DNA of 26,710 bases from Candidatus Pelagibacter sp. (GTDB lineage: Bacteria; Pseudomonadota; Alphaproteobacteria; Pelagibacterales; Pelagibacteraceae), in contig JAOJEG010000011.1 of the NCBI GenBank assembly GCA_028226535.1, positions 1-26,710 on the forward strand. The letters are read 5' to 3'. The stretch's first letter is position 1. Each line of letters starts with the position of its first letter. Below, in pieces: positions 1-6,903 of the stretch. Below the pieces are notes generated by a model. It was not told the DNA's origin and did no database searches. It saw nothing but the letters and a program-made list of their open reading frames with translations. Made by a program: the position numbers and the translations under genes.

Positions 1-423
1 TCTTCTTTAGGCTTTGCAGTATTTTCAGTTACTCTAAGATGGCGTAAAGATACACCTAAATTTACTACAACAGCTTTTGCTGGATTTTTTTGTTTTACAA
101 TTGCTACAATTGTAATTTTAAGTAACGATTATGTTTTCTTTTCTAGTAGTTACAACAGTTCATTGTTTTCTCTTCATGGAACTTTAGTTTGCTTAGGCTT
201 AATTTTGTATTCTATTGGATCTAAAGCTATTCCAGCTGCAGAACTTACCTTGCTATCTCTTACAGAAGTTATAGGTGGAATTTTTTGGGTATGGCTACCT
301 TTATTTGGTATAAATGAAATTCCAACAACTAATACGATTATAGGCGGTTTTTTTCTCTTCATATCCCTTACCTATTACAGCTTAGTAATGAGATGGAATA
401 AAAGATACATAGGTTTAAATTAA
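1..423 (+). CDS. DMT/EamA-family transporter, C-terminal half (partial at window edge)
   Basis: The reading frame is open from base 1 to the TAA at 421-423, giving 140 residues with no start in the window, so the gene begins upstream. It is strongly hydrophobic with about four membrane-spanning stretches. A segment around codons 75-100 (SKAIPAAELTLLSLTE then IFWVWLPLFG) matches the conserved helix and acidic residue of the EamA repeat in drug/metabolite transporters. An internal ATG at 163 is not the true start because the homologous sequence continues above it. The stop is followed directly by the ATG of the creatinase gene (TAAATG), so it is very probably cotranscribed. By context it may move a substrate or product of the downstream enzymes, such as a guanidino compound or an amino acid. 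The actual substrate cannot be read from sequence. Confidence 0.85.
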   Translation, partial: SSLGFAVFSVTLRWRKDTPKFTTTAFAGFFCFTIATIVILSNDYVFFSSSYNSSLFSLHGTLVCLGLILYSIGSKAIPAAELTLLSLTEVIGGIFWVWLPLFGINEIPTTNTIIGGFFLFISLTYYSLVMRWNKRYIGLN

Positions 424-1641
424 ATGGAAAGACCAGATTTCTTTACATTAAAAAATGGAGAGAAGGTAAAACTTCCTTTTTCAAAATCAGAATATGACCG
501 AAGAGTAAATAATTTAAGAAATGTAATGGATCAAAATAACCTTGATATGGTTATTTTAACCTCAATGCACAATATTGCTTATTACACCGGGTTTATTTAT
601 TGTTCGTTTGGTAGACCCTACGGTTGTGTGGTTACTAAAAATAAGATCTCTACTATTTCAGCTAATATTGATGCAAGTCAACCTTGGAGAAGATCACATT
701 GCGATAACGTGATTTATACAGATTGGAAAAGAGACAACTTCCTAAGAGCTATTGTTTCTATTATTGGTCGAGATGATCCTCCTAAAAATATTGGTATTGA
801 AAATGATCATGTTACTTTAGACATGAGGGAAAAAATTGGCTCTATTTTTTCTTTCTCAGTATTTAGTGATGTTTCAAAAGATTTGATGCAGCTTAGAATG
901 ATCAAATCTAATGAAGAAATCGAAATTATTAAGAATGGAGCAAGAATTGCGGATCTAGGTGGTGAAGAAATTGTTAAAAATATCAAAGAAGGAAATACAG
1001 AGATTGAAATTGCGATAGCTGGACGTGACCGTATGGAACGAGAAATTGTAAAAACATACCCTGGTGCTGAATATATGGATACTTGGGTTTGGTTTCAGTC
1101 AGGAATAAATACAGATGGTGCCCATAACCCAAAAACAAATAGAAAATTGATTAAAGGTGATATTTTATCATTAAACACTTTTCCAATGATCTCAGGTTAT
1201 TACACAGCACTTGAGAGAACGTTATTTTTAGATCATGCAGATGATGAAAGTCTTAAAGCCTGGGAAGCAAATGTAAAAGTTCATAAACGTGGTTTAGAAT
1301 TAATTAAACCAGGTGTAAAATGTTCCGACATCTGTCATGAGCTTAATGAATTATTTGCTGAACTTGGTTACTTACACTACCGAACATTTGGTTATGGACA
1401 TTCTTTTGGAGTGCTTTCACATTTTTATGGAAGAGAAGCTGGGTTAGAGCTTAGGGAAGATATTGATACGATTCTTGAAGAAAATATGGTGGTCTCAATG
1501 GAGCCAATGATTATGATTCCAGAAGGAAATCCTGGAGCAGGGGGATATAGAGAACATGATATATTAGTGATAGGTAAAGATGGCGCAGAAAATATTACAA
1601 AATTTCCTTTTGGCCCTGAGCATAATATAATAAAATTTTAA
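424..1641 (+). CDS. Creatinase (creatine amidinohydrolase)
   Basis: 405 residues, close to the roughly 403 of Pseudomonas creatinase, with an N-terminal creatinase domain (about 20-155) and a C-terminal pita-bread M24 domain (about 165-400). Creatinase hydrolyses creatine to sarcosine and urea without metal. The residues I recall as catalytic or substrate-binding in the Pseudomonas enzyme are all present: Phe62 and Arg64 in YCSFGRP, the catalytic His as His234 in GAHNP, Glu264 in ALERT, Arg337 in YGREAG and Glu360 in SMEPM. The metal-ligand Asp pair of true M24 peptidases is not seen where expected (for example SLNTFP), which fits a non-peptidase. The start directly follows the transporter stop. 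The amidinotransferase gene starts 5 nt downstream. Activity on guanidinoacetate instead of, or besides, creatine is possible. The family call is strong; the substrate in vivo is inferred. Confidence 0.9.
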   Translation: MERPDFFTLKNGEKVKLPFSKSEYDRRVNNLRNVMDQNNLDMVILTSMHNIAYYTGFIYCSFGRPYGCVVTKNKISTISANIDASQPWRRSHCDNVIYTDWKRDNFLRAIVSIIGRDDPPKNIGIENDHVTLDMREKIGSIFSFSVFSDVSKDLMQLRMIKSNEEIEIIKNGARIADLGGEEIVKNIKEGNTEIEIAIAGRDRMEREIVKTYPGAEYMDTWVWFQSGINTDGAHNPKTNRKLIKGDILSLNTFPMISGYYTALERTLFLDHADDESLKAWEANVKVHKRGLELIKPGVKCSDICHELNELFAELGYLHYRTFGYGHSFGVLSHFYGREAGLELREDIDTILEENMVVSMEPMIMIPEGNPGAGGYREHDILVIGKDGAENITKFPFGPEHNIIKF

Positions 1642-1646
1642 TCCTT

Positions 1647-2762
1647 ATGAGTGATACTAAAACTATTGTTAATAGCTGGAATGAGTGGGATCCATTAAAA
1701 CATGTAATAGTCGGCAGAGCTGACGGAACGTGTATACCAGCTCCTGAACCAGCACTTGATGCAAAAGTGCCTGAAGACAGCGATATGAGAGGACAATTTG
1801 GCCCGAGAACTAAAGATACAGTAGATAAAGCAAATCAATTATTAGATGACTTTTCTAACATGCTTCAAAAAAGAGGAGTTAAAGTAGATCGTCCCACTCC
1901 AATTGATTTTAATCAAAAAACATCAACACCAGATTGGGAAGCTGAAACAATGTTTGGTTGTATGCCACCAAGAGATGTTTTGCTAACAGTTGGAAATGAA
2001 ATTTTAGAAGCAACAATGAGTTATCGTTGTAGATGGTTTGAATATCTTTGTTACCGACCTTTACTTCAAGAATATTATAATAAAGATCCAAATATGAGAC
2101 ATGAGTCTGCACCAAAACCTAGGTTAACAGATAAAGATTATAGAAAAGATTATTTGTCAGATAAAATTGGTATTCAAAAAAGATTAGAATGGACTGAAGA
2201 TAAATTCTTTGTAACCACTGAAGAAGAGCCATTATTTGATGCTGCTGATGTGCTTAGATTTGGTAAGGATCTTGTAGTTCAACATGGTTTCACTACAAAT
2301 TTAAAAGGCATTGATTGGTTAAAAAGACATTATAAAGATCATAGAGTGCATGCTGTTAATTTTCCAGGTGACCCTTATCCAATTCATATTGATGCAACCT
2401 TTACTCCAATTAAAGAGGGTTTAATTATTAATAACCCACAAAGACGATTGCCAAAAGAACAGAGAAAATTATTTGAAGATAATGGTTGGGAGATTGTTGA
2501 TAGCGCACAACCTGCACATAATGAACCACCACCTTTATGTTATTCATCAACATGGTTATCAATGAATGTATTAGTTTTAGACCCTAAAATAGTATGTGTT
2601 GAAAAAAGTGAAGTGTATCAACAAGAACAATTAGATAAATTAGGCATGGAAGTTATTCCAGTAGATTTAAGAGACGCTTATGCATTTGGTGGAGGACTTC
2701 ATTGTTGTACAGCAGATGTATATAGAGAAGGCAATCTAAAAGATTATTTTCCAAAACAATAA
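1647..2762 (+). CDS. Glycine amidinotransferase-like enzyme (AGAT/GATM family)
   Basis: 371 residues of a pentein-fold amidinotransferase. The animal enzyme moves the amidino group from arginine to glycine, making guanidinoacetate and ornithine, the first step of creatine synthesis. Characteristic motifs are NEWDPLKHVIVGRA near the N-terminus, VGNEILEA (115-122) and STWLSMNVLVLD (301-312). The triad is visible: Asp198 in FDAAD, His247 in IHIDATF and nucleophile Cys353 in GGGLHCC. The Asp-His spacing of 49 residues is identical to human AGAT (Asp254/His303). It lacks the mitochondrial leader. Two positions by the catalytic His that set acceptor choice differ from AGAT (Tyr244 and Ile246 where I recall human Asn300 and Met302), so glycine as acceptor is likely but not certain. 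Bacterial relatives include CyrA and StrB1. It sits tightly between creatinase and threonine aldolase. Confidence 0.88.
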   Translation: MSDTKTIVNSWNEWDPLKHVIVGRADGTCIPAPEPALDAKVPEDSDMRGQFGPRTKDTVDKANQLLDDFSNMLQKRGVKVDRPTPIDFNQKTSTPDWEAETMFGCMPPRDVLLTVGNEILEATMSYRCRWFEYLCYRPLLQEYYNKDPNMRHESAPKPRLTDKDYRKDYLSDKIGIQKRLEWTEDKFFVTTEEEPLFDAADVLRFGKDLVVQHGFTTNLKGIDWLKRHYKDHRVHAVNFPGDPYPIHIDATFTPIKEGLIINNPQRRLPKEQRKLFEDNGWEIVDSAQPAHNEPPPLCYSSTWLSMNVLVLDPKIVCVEKSEVYQQEQLDKLGMEVIPVDLRDAYAFGGGLHCCTADVYREGNLKDYFPKQ

Positions 2763-2763
2763 T

Positions 2764-3816
2764 ATGGCTAAAATTAAAACAAAAAGGGAGCGAGTTAAAT
2801 TCGCTTCAGACAATGTTGCTGGTGCTTGTCCTGAAGTTTTGGATGCAGTTTTAAAAGCAAATGATGGAGACAGCACTCCTTATGGTAATGATGAAATCTC
2901 AACTGAATTACAGGACAAGTTTTCAGAGATATTTGAAAAAGAGGTAATTGTCTTTCCAACTGCTTCAGGAACTGCTGCTAATGCATTAGCACTATCAACT
3001 ATGACGCCATCATTTGGAAATATTTATTGTCATAAATTATCCCATATAAATACAGATGAATGTGGTGCCCCTGAATTTTATACGGGAGGAGGAAAACTAA
3101 TTGCCTTACAAGGTATTGATGGAAAAATTACAGCTGATGAATTAGACCAATCTATTGGAGGCAAAGGAATAGTGCATCACACCCAACCTTCATCTGTGAG
3201 CATTACCCAAGTTTGTGAAACTGGAGAAGTATATCAAATAGATGAAATTAAAAAGATTTCAGACGTTGCTCATAAACATAATCTTAACATGCATATGGAT
3301 GGAGCAAGATTTGCTAATGCTTTAGTTTCTCTTGATGTAACACCTGCTGAGATGACTTGGAAAGCAGGTATTGATGTATTGTCATTCGGAGCAACCAAAA
3401 ACGGTTGTCTTGCAGCAGAAGCAATAATCTTCTTTAAGAAAGACTTAGTTGGTAATATTGCATTTTTAATGAAAAGAGCAGGGCACTTATTATCAAAAAT
3501 GCGTTTTGTTTCAGCTCAATTAGACGCCTATATTTCAGATGATGTTTGGTTGAGAAATGCAAAACATGCAAATAAAATGGGAAAAAAATTAAGTGAAGGA
3601 TTGTCTAATCATTCAGATATTAAACTTTCATACCCAACAGAAGCTAATGAAGTTTTTGCAAAGTTTCCAAGAAACATGATCGAGCATTTAAATTCAGAAG
3701 GTTATAAAATGAATGAAGATGAGTTGGATGGAAAATCAACAAGATTAGTTACTGCTTGGAATACTCAAGATAGTGATGTCGATCAATTGTTAGAAATTTT
3801 AAAAAACTCTAACTAG
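2764..3816 (+). CDS. ltaE: Low-specificity L-threonine aldolase
   Basis: 350 residues, a fold-type I PLP enzyme that cleaves L-threonine or allo-threonine to glycine and acetaldehyde. The N-terminus has the typical SDNVAG and PYGND motifs. FPTASGTAAN (64-73) forms the PLP phosphate region, MDGARFANA (178-186) carries the Asp that contacts the pyridine nitrogen, and the Schiff-base lysine is Lys212 in FGATKNG. The ATG follows the amidinotransferase stop after one base, so the three enzymes and the transporter form one transcription unit. Its product, glycine, is the usual acceptor for AGAT. This supports a shared role in glycine supply. The 3' end overlaps the convergent small gene at 3809-4036 by 8 bp. 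The exact amino-acid specificity (threonine, phenylserine or others) is not readable here. Confidence 0.88.
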   Translation: MAKIKTKRERVKFASDNVAGACPEVLDAVLKANDGDSTPYGNDEISTELQDKFSEIFEKEVIVFPTASGTAANALALSTMTPSFGNIYCHKLSHINTDECGAPEFYTGGGKLIALQGIDGKITADELDQSIGGKGIVHHTQPSSVSITQVCETGEVYQIDEIKKISDVAHKHNLNMHMDGARFANALVSLDVTPAEMTWKAGIDVLSFGATKNGCLAAEAIIFFKKDLVGNIAFLMKRAGHLLSKMRFVSAQLDAYISDDVWLRNAKHANKMGKKLSEGLSNHSDIKLSYPTEANEVFAKFPRNMIEHLNSEGYKMNEDELDGKSTRLVTAWNTQDSDVDQLLEILKNSN

Positions 3817-4036
3817 GGTTTTGTTTTAAAAATTCAATATACTTTACAACTTCATCAAATTTTTCATCAGGAATATCTTTGTAGCTTGCATCGAAATGAT
3901 CTTTTACACAAATTGCAACATGAGCGTAGGGGTTTCTTCCTTTAGGGTGATTTTGATGTTCGGGCAGCTGTCCCACCAAATAATCGCCAGCTTCCTGAAT
4001 AATTTTCCAGAGTTTACTTGCGTTTTCTTTATTCAA
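3809..4036 (-). CDS. Small phage-like protein, target gene of the repeated 5'-end fragments
   Basis: 75 residues, starting at TTG (4036) with AAGGA about ten bases upstream. The C-terminal half (YAHVAICVKDHF, then SYKDIPDEKFDEVVKYIEFL) resembles the ORF6C-type segment found in phage antirepressor and Rha-like proteins. That resemblance is from pattern memory and is moderate. The first ~20 codons are repeated almost exactly at 5485-5553 and 8875-8943, where they end in a TAG two codons after the homology stops. The start codon differs in each copy (TTG, ATG, GTG), and all three are usable, which supports this start. It is the only full-length copy. The best reading is that this gene is the insertion target of mobile units that bring in a replacement 5' end. 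Its cellular function is unknown. Confidence 0.7.
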   Translation of the reverse strand: MNKENASKLWKIIQEAGDYLVGQLPEHQNHPKGRNPYAHVAICVKDHFDASYKDIPDEKFDEVVKYIEFLKQNPS

Positions 4037-4050
4037 ACTACTTAAATCCT

Positions 4051-4086
4051 TGTTTTATCTCTTCTGTGTCGAGTTAGTGTCGAGTT
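4051..4086. repeat. Direct repeat DR1, left copy
   Basis: Starts with TGTTTTATCTCT and contains two GTCGAG half-sites beginning 11 bp apart (4068 and 4079). It matches 5341-5377, bracketing cargo 1. It lies just upstream of the start of the 75-residue gene, and the equivalent block beside copy 2 (5568-5603) has the same layout with GCCTAG half-sites. Confidence 0.75.
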
Positions 4087-4103
4087 ATCCTATAAAATCC
4101 TAT
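4087..4103. repeat. Left-end motif TCCTATAAAATCCTATA of unit 1
   Basis: Follows the core half-sites of DR1 and is repeated at 5604-5620 after the half-sites of DR2. It is itself a tandem of TCCTATA separated by AAA. Presence at the same place in both units marks it as part of the conserved left end. It is not a hairpin, so it is not an obvious terminator. Confidence 0.6.
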
Positions 4104-4136
4104 AACAAATAACCAGTATCGATAGAAGTTTTTTCA

Positions 4137-5285
4137 TTATTGATATTCACTAAAGAATGCTTTTTTATTTTCTGCTTCTGCAATCATTCTCTTAATTTTT
4201 GCAACAGTCATATGACATTCTAAATATATTGTAGCCTCAGTAATTAATTGACCAAGATCCTTATTTGATAGATCTCTATTATTTGGAGGTAAAAACTTCA
4301 ATCCATTGGCATTTGCAAAAGTTTTTAACGTTGATGATTTAATTCCAAAGTTAAAACTTTCAACACCAGCTTGCTTACCATAATTAGCAACAGCAACACC
4401 TACTACATTTCCTTTTTGGTTCATAATAGGCCCTCCACTATTACCTTGATTTAAAGCTGCATCTGTTTGGAATTCTGAGTAGTTGTCCCCATAACCTGCA
4501 AGAGCAGTAATGCTACCTTTGGATGTCTTAATTGCAGCACTTACTTTTTTTCCTAAAGGATAACCTGCAATAATTATATCTTCTAATAATGAAGCATCCT
4601 CTGTTGCTACTGAATAAACTTTTGATGGAGTAATATCAGCTTTTAAAATCGCAAGATCGTTCATTTTATCAACTGCTAAAACATCTGCTGTAACTTCTTT
4701 ACCCTTAAAAGTTAATTTAACTGTATTGCATCCCTCTACTACATGATGATTGCTTATTATGTGGCCTTTATTTGATACGTAAAACCCAGTTCCAGATGAA
4801 GCGGCTACAATCTTATTGTCATCTGGGCTAATTTTAGGTTTTTTCTTTTCTGGTTCTTGCTTCTTGGGTTTTTCTGCAATTAAAGTTTTTGATCCACATC
4901 TAATAGGCCCAGAGGTTTGAAGTTTAAATTTACCTGAAGATTTTTTTATATAATAATTCCACTTTATAGTTTTATTGTTTATATTAATTTCATAATTTTC
5001 CCAATCTTTTGGGCCGTTACCAGTAAGATTTCTATAATCAGTAATTATTATACCATTATTGTTTGAAGCTATTGTAGATCTCCAAACTTTAGGTTGTCCA
5101 GTATCTTTGTTTACATTTAGATCTACAATTTTTTTTTTAAAATCAGTTTGAAATTCCATTGTGTAGTTTTGACTTGCTTTTGCATTTGACTCTGTCCACC
5201 AGCAATCTTTGAGGATTACATCATCAGCAATTACAATACTGCACCACAACAAACCCAGAAACACGATTCCTAAAAGTTTTTTCAT
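4137..5285 (-). CDS. Secreted trypsin-like (S1C) serine protease, cargo of unit 1
   Basis: 382 residues with an N-terminal signal peptide (KKLLGIVFLGLLWCS, likely cleaved near residue 20). A unique domain follows (21-135), then a Lys/Pro/Glu-rich linker (138-153), a chymotrypsin-fold protease domain (about 158-330) and a ~50-residue C-terminal tail. The catalytic triad is visible: His181 in SNHHVV, Asp210 in NDLAIL and Ser283 in GNSGGP. It resembles the DegP/HtrA protease core but has no PDZ domain, so it is probably not a standard DegP. It should act in the periplasm or at the cell surface; the substrate is unknown. It is the only gene between the two DR1 copies and is transcribed in the same direction as the small target gene. 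The N-terminal domain could bind the target or regulate activity; I do not recognise it. Confidence 0.85.
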   Translation of the reverse strand: MKKLLGIVFLGLLWCSIVIADDVILKDCWWTESNAKASQNYTMEFQTDFKKKIVDLNVNKDTGQPKVWRSTIASNNNGIIITDYRNLTGNGPKDWENYEININNKTIKWNYYIKKSSGKFKLQTSGPIRCGSKTLIAEKPKKQEPEKKKPKISPDDNKIVAASSGTGFYVSNKGHIISNHHVVEGCNTVKLTFKGKEVTADVLAVDKMNDLAILKADITPSKVYSVATEDASLLEDIIIAGYPLGKKVSAAIKTSKGSITALAGYGDNYSEFQTDAALNQGNSGGPIMNQKGNVVGVAVANYGKQAGVESFNFGIKSSTLKTFANANGLKFLPPNNRDLSNKDLGQLITEATIYLECHMTVAKIKRMIAEAENKKAFFSEYQ

Positions 5286-5340
5286 AATCCAAGATTAACA
5301 AATCCTGAACGGAGTGTCTATTTGCTTGAAAACAGCTATT

Positions 5341-5377
5341 TGATTTATCTTTTTTGTGTCGAGTGTGTGATCGAGTT
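5341..5377. repeat. Direct repeat DR1, right copy
   Basis: Reads like 4051-4086 with a few changes: the TTTATCT block, then two TCGAG half-sites starting 12 bp apart (5359 and 5371). Together with the left copy it brackets the protease cargo in direct orientation. Confidence 0.75.
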
Positions 5378-5383
5378 TTTTAA

Positions 5384-5415
5384 TTAAATTGATGAGTCTT
5401 TAAGCGATTTATTTT
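5384..5415. repeat. Conserved 32-bp right-end motif, copy in unit 1
   Basis: Contains AATTGATGAGTCTTTAAGC and matches 8774-8805 over 32 bp with a single difference (G/A). It lies at the same distance from the half-sites, decamers and remnant ORF in both units. No protein frame is shared by the two copies, so a protein-binding site or a non-coding role is more likely than a coding one. Confidence 0.7.
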
Positions 5416-5440
5416 AAGCTAACTTTTTAATATCCGCATA

Positions 5441-5480
5441 AGTACTGTAGTTTAATGCAGTTTAATGTGGATTAGGTTGA
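5441..5480. repeat. Degenerate 10-bp tandem repeats, unit 1 type
   Basis: Follows TCCGCATA directly. The decamers AGTACTGTAG, TTTAATGCAG, TTTAATGTGG and ATTAGGTTGA are in exact 10-bp register. The corresponding decamers in unit 2 (8831-8870) sit at the same place with a different consensus. The one-turn spacing suggests cooperative protein binding on one face of the helix. Confidence 0.6.
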
Positions 5481-5484
5481 ACCG

Positions 5485-5553
5485 CTAATCCACCAAATAA
5501 TCGCCAGCTTCCTGAATAATTTTCCAGAGTTTACTTGCGTTTTCTTTGTTCAT
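5485..5553 (-). pseudogene. 22-codon remnant (copy 2) of the 5' end of the small phage-like gene
   Basis: Starts at ATG (5553) with GGAG five to eight bases upstream. It encodes MNKENASKLWKIIQEAGDYL followed by Val-Asp and TAG. The first 21 codons match the full gene at 3809-4036 apart from the start codon and one silent change; homology then stops. Frame, start and stop are also kept in copy 3. It is either a displaced 5' end left by insertion of unit 1, or a genuine short peptide gene. Confidence 0.65.
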
Positions 5554-5566
5554 ACTACTCCAAACT

Positions 5567-5603
5567 TTGTTTTATCTCTAATTTGCCTAGTCTGGTGCCT
5601 AGT
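5567..5603. repeat. Direct repeat DR2, left copy
   Basis: 37 bp matching 8730-8766 with one mismatch. It contains TTGTTTTATCTCT followed by two CCTAG half-sites starting 12 bp apart (5586 and 5598). It brackets cargo 2 in direct orientation. Confidence 0.85.
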
Positions 5604-5620
5604 ATCCTATAAAATCCTAT
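5604..5620. repeat. Left-end motif TCCTATAAAATCCTATA of unit 2
   Basis: Same sequence and relative position as 4087-4103 in unit 1. It overlaps the stop codon of the membrane-protein gene that begins at 5880 on the minus strand. Confidence 0.6.
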
Positions 5621-5880
5621 AGTGATAATGATAACCATTCCCCCTTTGCAATCGATAAAAAAAGATAAATAAAAAGATAAATAGTCGCTAGACCACCTCC
5701 ACCAACAAAAGTAAACATAAAAATATTGTAGGGCCAAGTGTCTTTTTTAAAAATTTTTTCACCAATTATTACCAACCCGACTAAAAACCACTTACAACAA
5801 TACCACCAGACACAAGCAAACAGGAAAAGACCAAAGTACATTAAAGGCAGTCCTAGTAAAAAAGCAGTTACAATTTCCAT
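5617..5880 (-). CDS. Small membrane protein of unknown function
   Basis: 87 residues. It has two or three hydrophobic segments: about 3-22, running on to about 40 through a Trp/Cys-rich stretch (CVWWYCCKWF), and about 55-76. It is predicted to sit in the cytoplasmic membrane. The ATG follows the stop of the upstream gene immediately (TAGATG), so it is translationally coupled as the last gene of a three-gene operon. Its stop codon lies inside the TCCTATA end motif of unit 2. I do not recognise the family. Codon pattern and coupling argue that it is real rather than a chance frame. Confidence 0.6.
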   Translation of the reverse strand: MEIVTAFLLGLPLMYFGLFLFACVWWYCCKWFLVGLVIIGEKIFKKDTWPYNIFMFTFVGGGGLATIYLFIYLFLSIAKGEWLSLSL

Positions 5881-6408
5881 CTATTTAATATCGTTAATTT
5901 TTAAAAAAATTTTTAAATTATTATTCTCTGGAATAAGCTCTTTCATTTTTAAAAATAAATATTTTCGAATTTTAGCACCATTATTGAAGCTCATTTTTTC
6001 AGAGTCTGACCTCAAATAACTTTCAAAAATCGTTGCAGCTAGCCATTTTGGATTTCTATATCCCAAATCAATATCTGCGTTTTTTCTCCGTAATTTACCT
6101 GAGTCCAAAAGATATTTTTTATAAACTTTGTTAACTTTTCTTGGTGAATTAAGCTTCGTTGTTTCTTTTGTGTATCTTGCTATTTCTCCAAGCACATTTT
6201 CATAAATATTAATTTGATTTATTTTAGGTAATTGATCAACGTGTTGAATTAATTTTTTTATATCTTCAGCAAAATAATCACCGAAATCATCAACAAAAGT
6301 TTCGCCCTTTTTATAAAACTTTTGTTTCTTTCCACCTAAATTTATATAAAAAATCCAACCAAAAAAAATTAGTACTATAGCTATAGCAGTGTATAGTTCA
6401 TCTTTCAT
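5881..6408 (-). CDS. Membrane-anchored protein of unknown function
   Basis: 175 residues. A single N-terminal transmembrane helix (about 6-25, YTAIAIVLIFFGWIFYINLG) is followed by a charged, mostly helical soluble domain. I see no catalytic motif or known fold. The ATG follows the stop of the upstream gene directly (TAAATG), and the downstream membrane gene starts directly at its own stop, so the three are likely made together and may form a membrane complex. It lies within cargo 2 of the island. Family unknown. Confidence 0.65.
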   Translation of the reverse strand: MKDELYTAIAIVLIFFGWIFYINLGGKKQKFYKKGETFVDDFGDYFAEDIKKLIQHVDQLPKINQINIYENVLGEIARYTKETTKLNSPRKVNKVYKKYLLDSGKLRRKNADIDLGYRNPKWLAATIFESYLRSDSEKMSFNNGAKIRKYLFLKMKELIPENNNLKIFLKINDIK

Positions 6409-6870
6409 TTATCCAAAAATATTTTTTTTAATCCCCATTGTCTTCCTTATACCTCTATCTCTAAATGCATGCCAAGAGAACCAAACTGTAGTCAATTGAT
6501 AAAGAGAAAAACAATCATTTTTTGCCTGTTGTGAAGAGTTTTGATCAGGATTTTCTTTATAAAAATTTTTAAAATAATAAGTATTATATCTAGCTACCCT
6601 CATAAAAAGTTCAAATGCATCAAATACACTAGCTTCTTTCCAGAAATCATTATCATGAAGCCATGTTTGGAAGCTTCCTAAATAAATTGTGTGCTGTGTG
6701 TTCATCTGAGATTCTTCTGGAAATTGAGAAACTTCGAATTCCATAGCTTGAGTTAATTTTTTTTCATTTAAGGATTTTATCTGGATTTGAATGACTGAAT
6801 TATATTTAATTGTTTTAGTATTTTCTAAGTTTTTAAAGAAATCATTTGGTGCTTTATTTATATCGTTCAT
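6409..6870 (-). CDS. Hypothetical cytoplasmic protein, first gene of the cargo 2 operon
   Basis: 153 residues with no signal peptide or membrane segment. It is rich in aromatic residues, with a C-terminal stretch LTTVWFSWHAFRDRGIRKTMG that may be conserved. The start ATG (6870) lies only 33 bp from the divergent gene at 6904, so both share one short promoter region containing TATCCTATAATATACTAT. It heads an operon with the two membrane proteins that follow. I do not recognise the family. Confidence 0.65.
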   Translation of the reverse strand: MNDINKAPNDFFKNLENTKTIKYNSVIQIQIKSLNEKKLTQAMEFEVSQFPEESQMNTQHTIYLGSFQTWLHDNDFWKEASVFDAFELFMRVARYNTYYFKNFYKENPDQNSSQQAKNDCFSLYQLTTVWFSWHAFRDRGIRKTMGIKKNIFG

Positions 6871-6903
6871 ATATCCTATAATATACTATTCTATTAGTTT
6901 TTC

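Larger units (their letters stand above)
5286..5616. other. 331-bp gene-free stretch: right end of unit 1 and left end of unit 2
   Basis: From left to right it holds the presumed leader of the protease gene (5286-5340), the right copy of DR1 (5341-5377), a 32-bp conserved motif (5384-5415), TCCGCATA (5433-5440), 10-bp repeats (5441-5480), a 22-codon remnant of the small gene (5485-5553), and the left copy of DR2 with the TCCTATA motif (5567-5620). The part 5341-5580 is repeated gap-free at 8731-8970. Confidence 0.8.

Noticed and set aside
4051..4086. Core repeats as the 3' end of a tRNA or tmRNA
   Set aside because: No GGTTCGA-type T-arm, no acceptor stem pairing and no CCA end could be found around any copy.
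5555..5737. Minus-strand frame of 60 codons overlapping DR2
   Set aside because: Its 3' part is the repeat block itself and the rest is an alternative frame of the 87-residue gene.
5738..6019. Plus-strand frame of 93 codons
   Set aside because: Lies antisense to the coupled membrane-protein genes, has no family resemblance and matches the A/T-rich shadow pattern.
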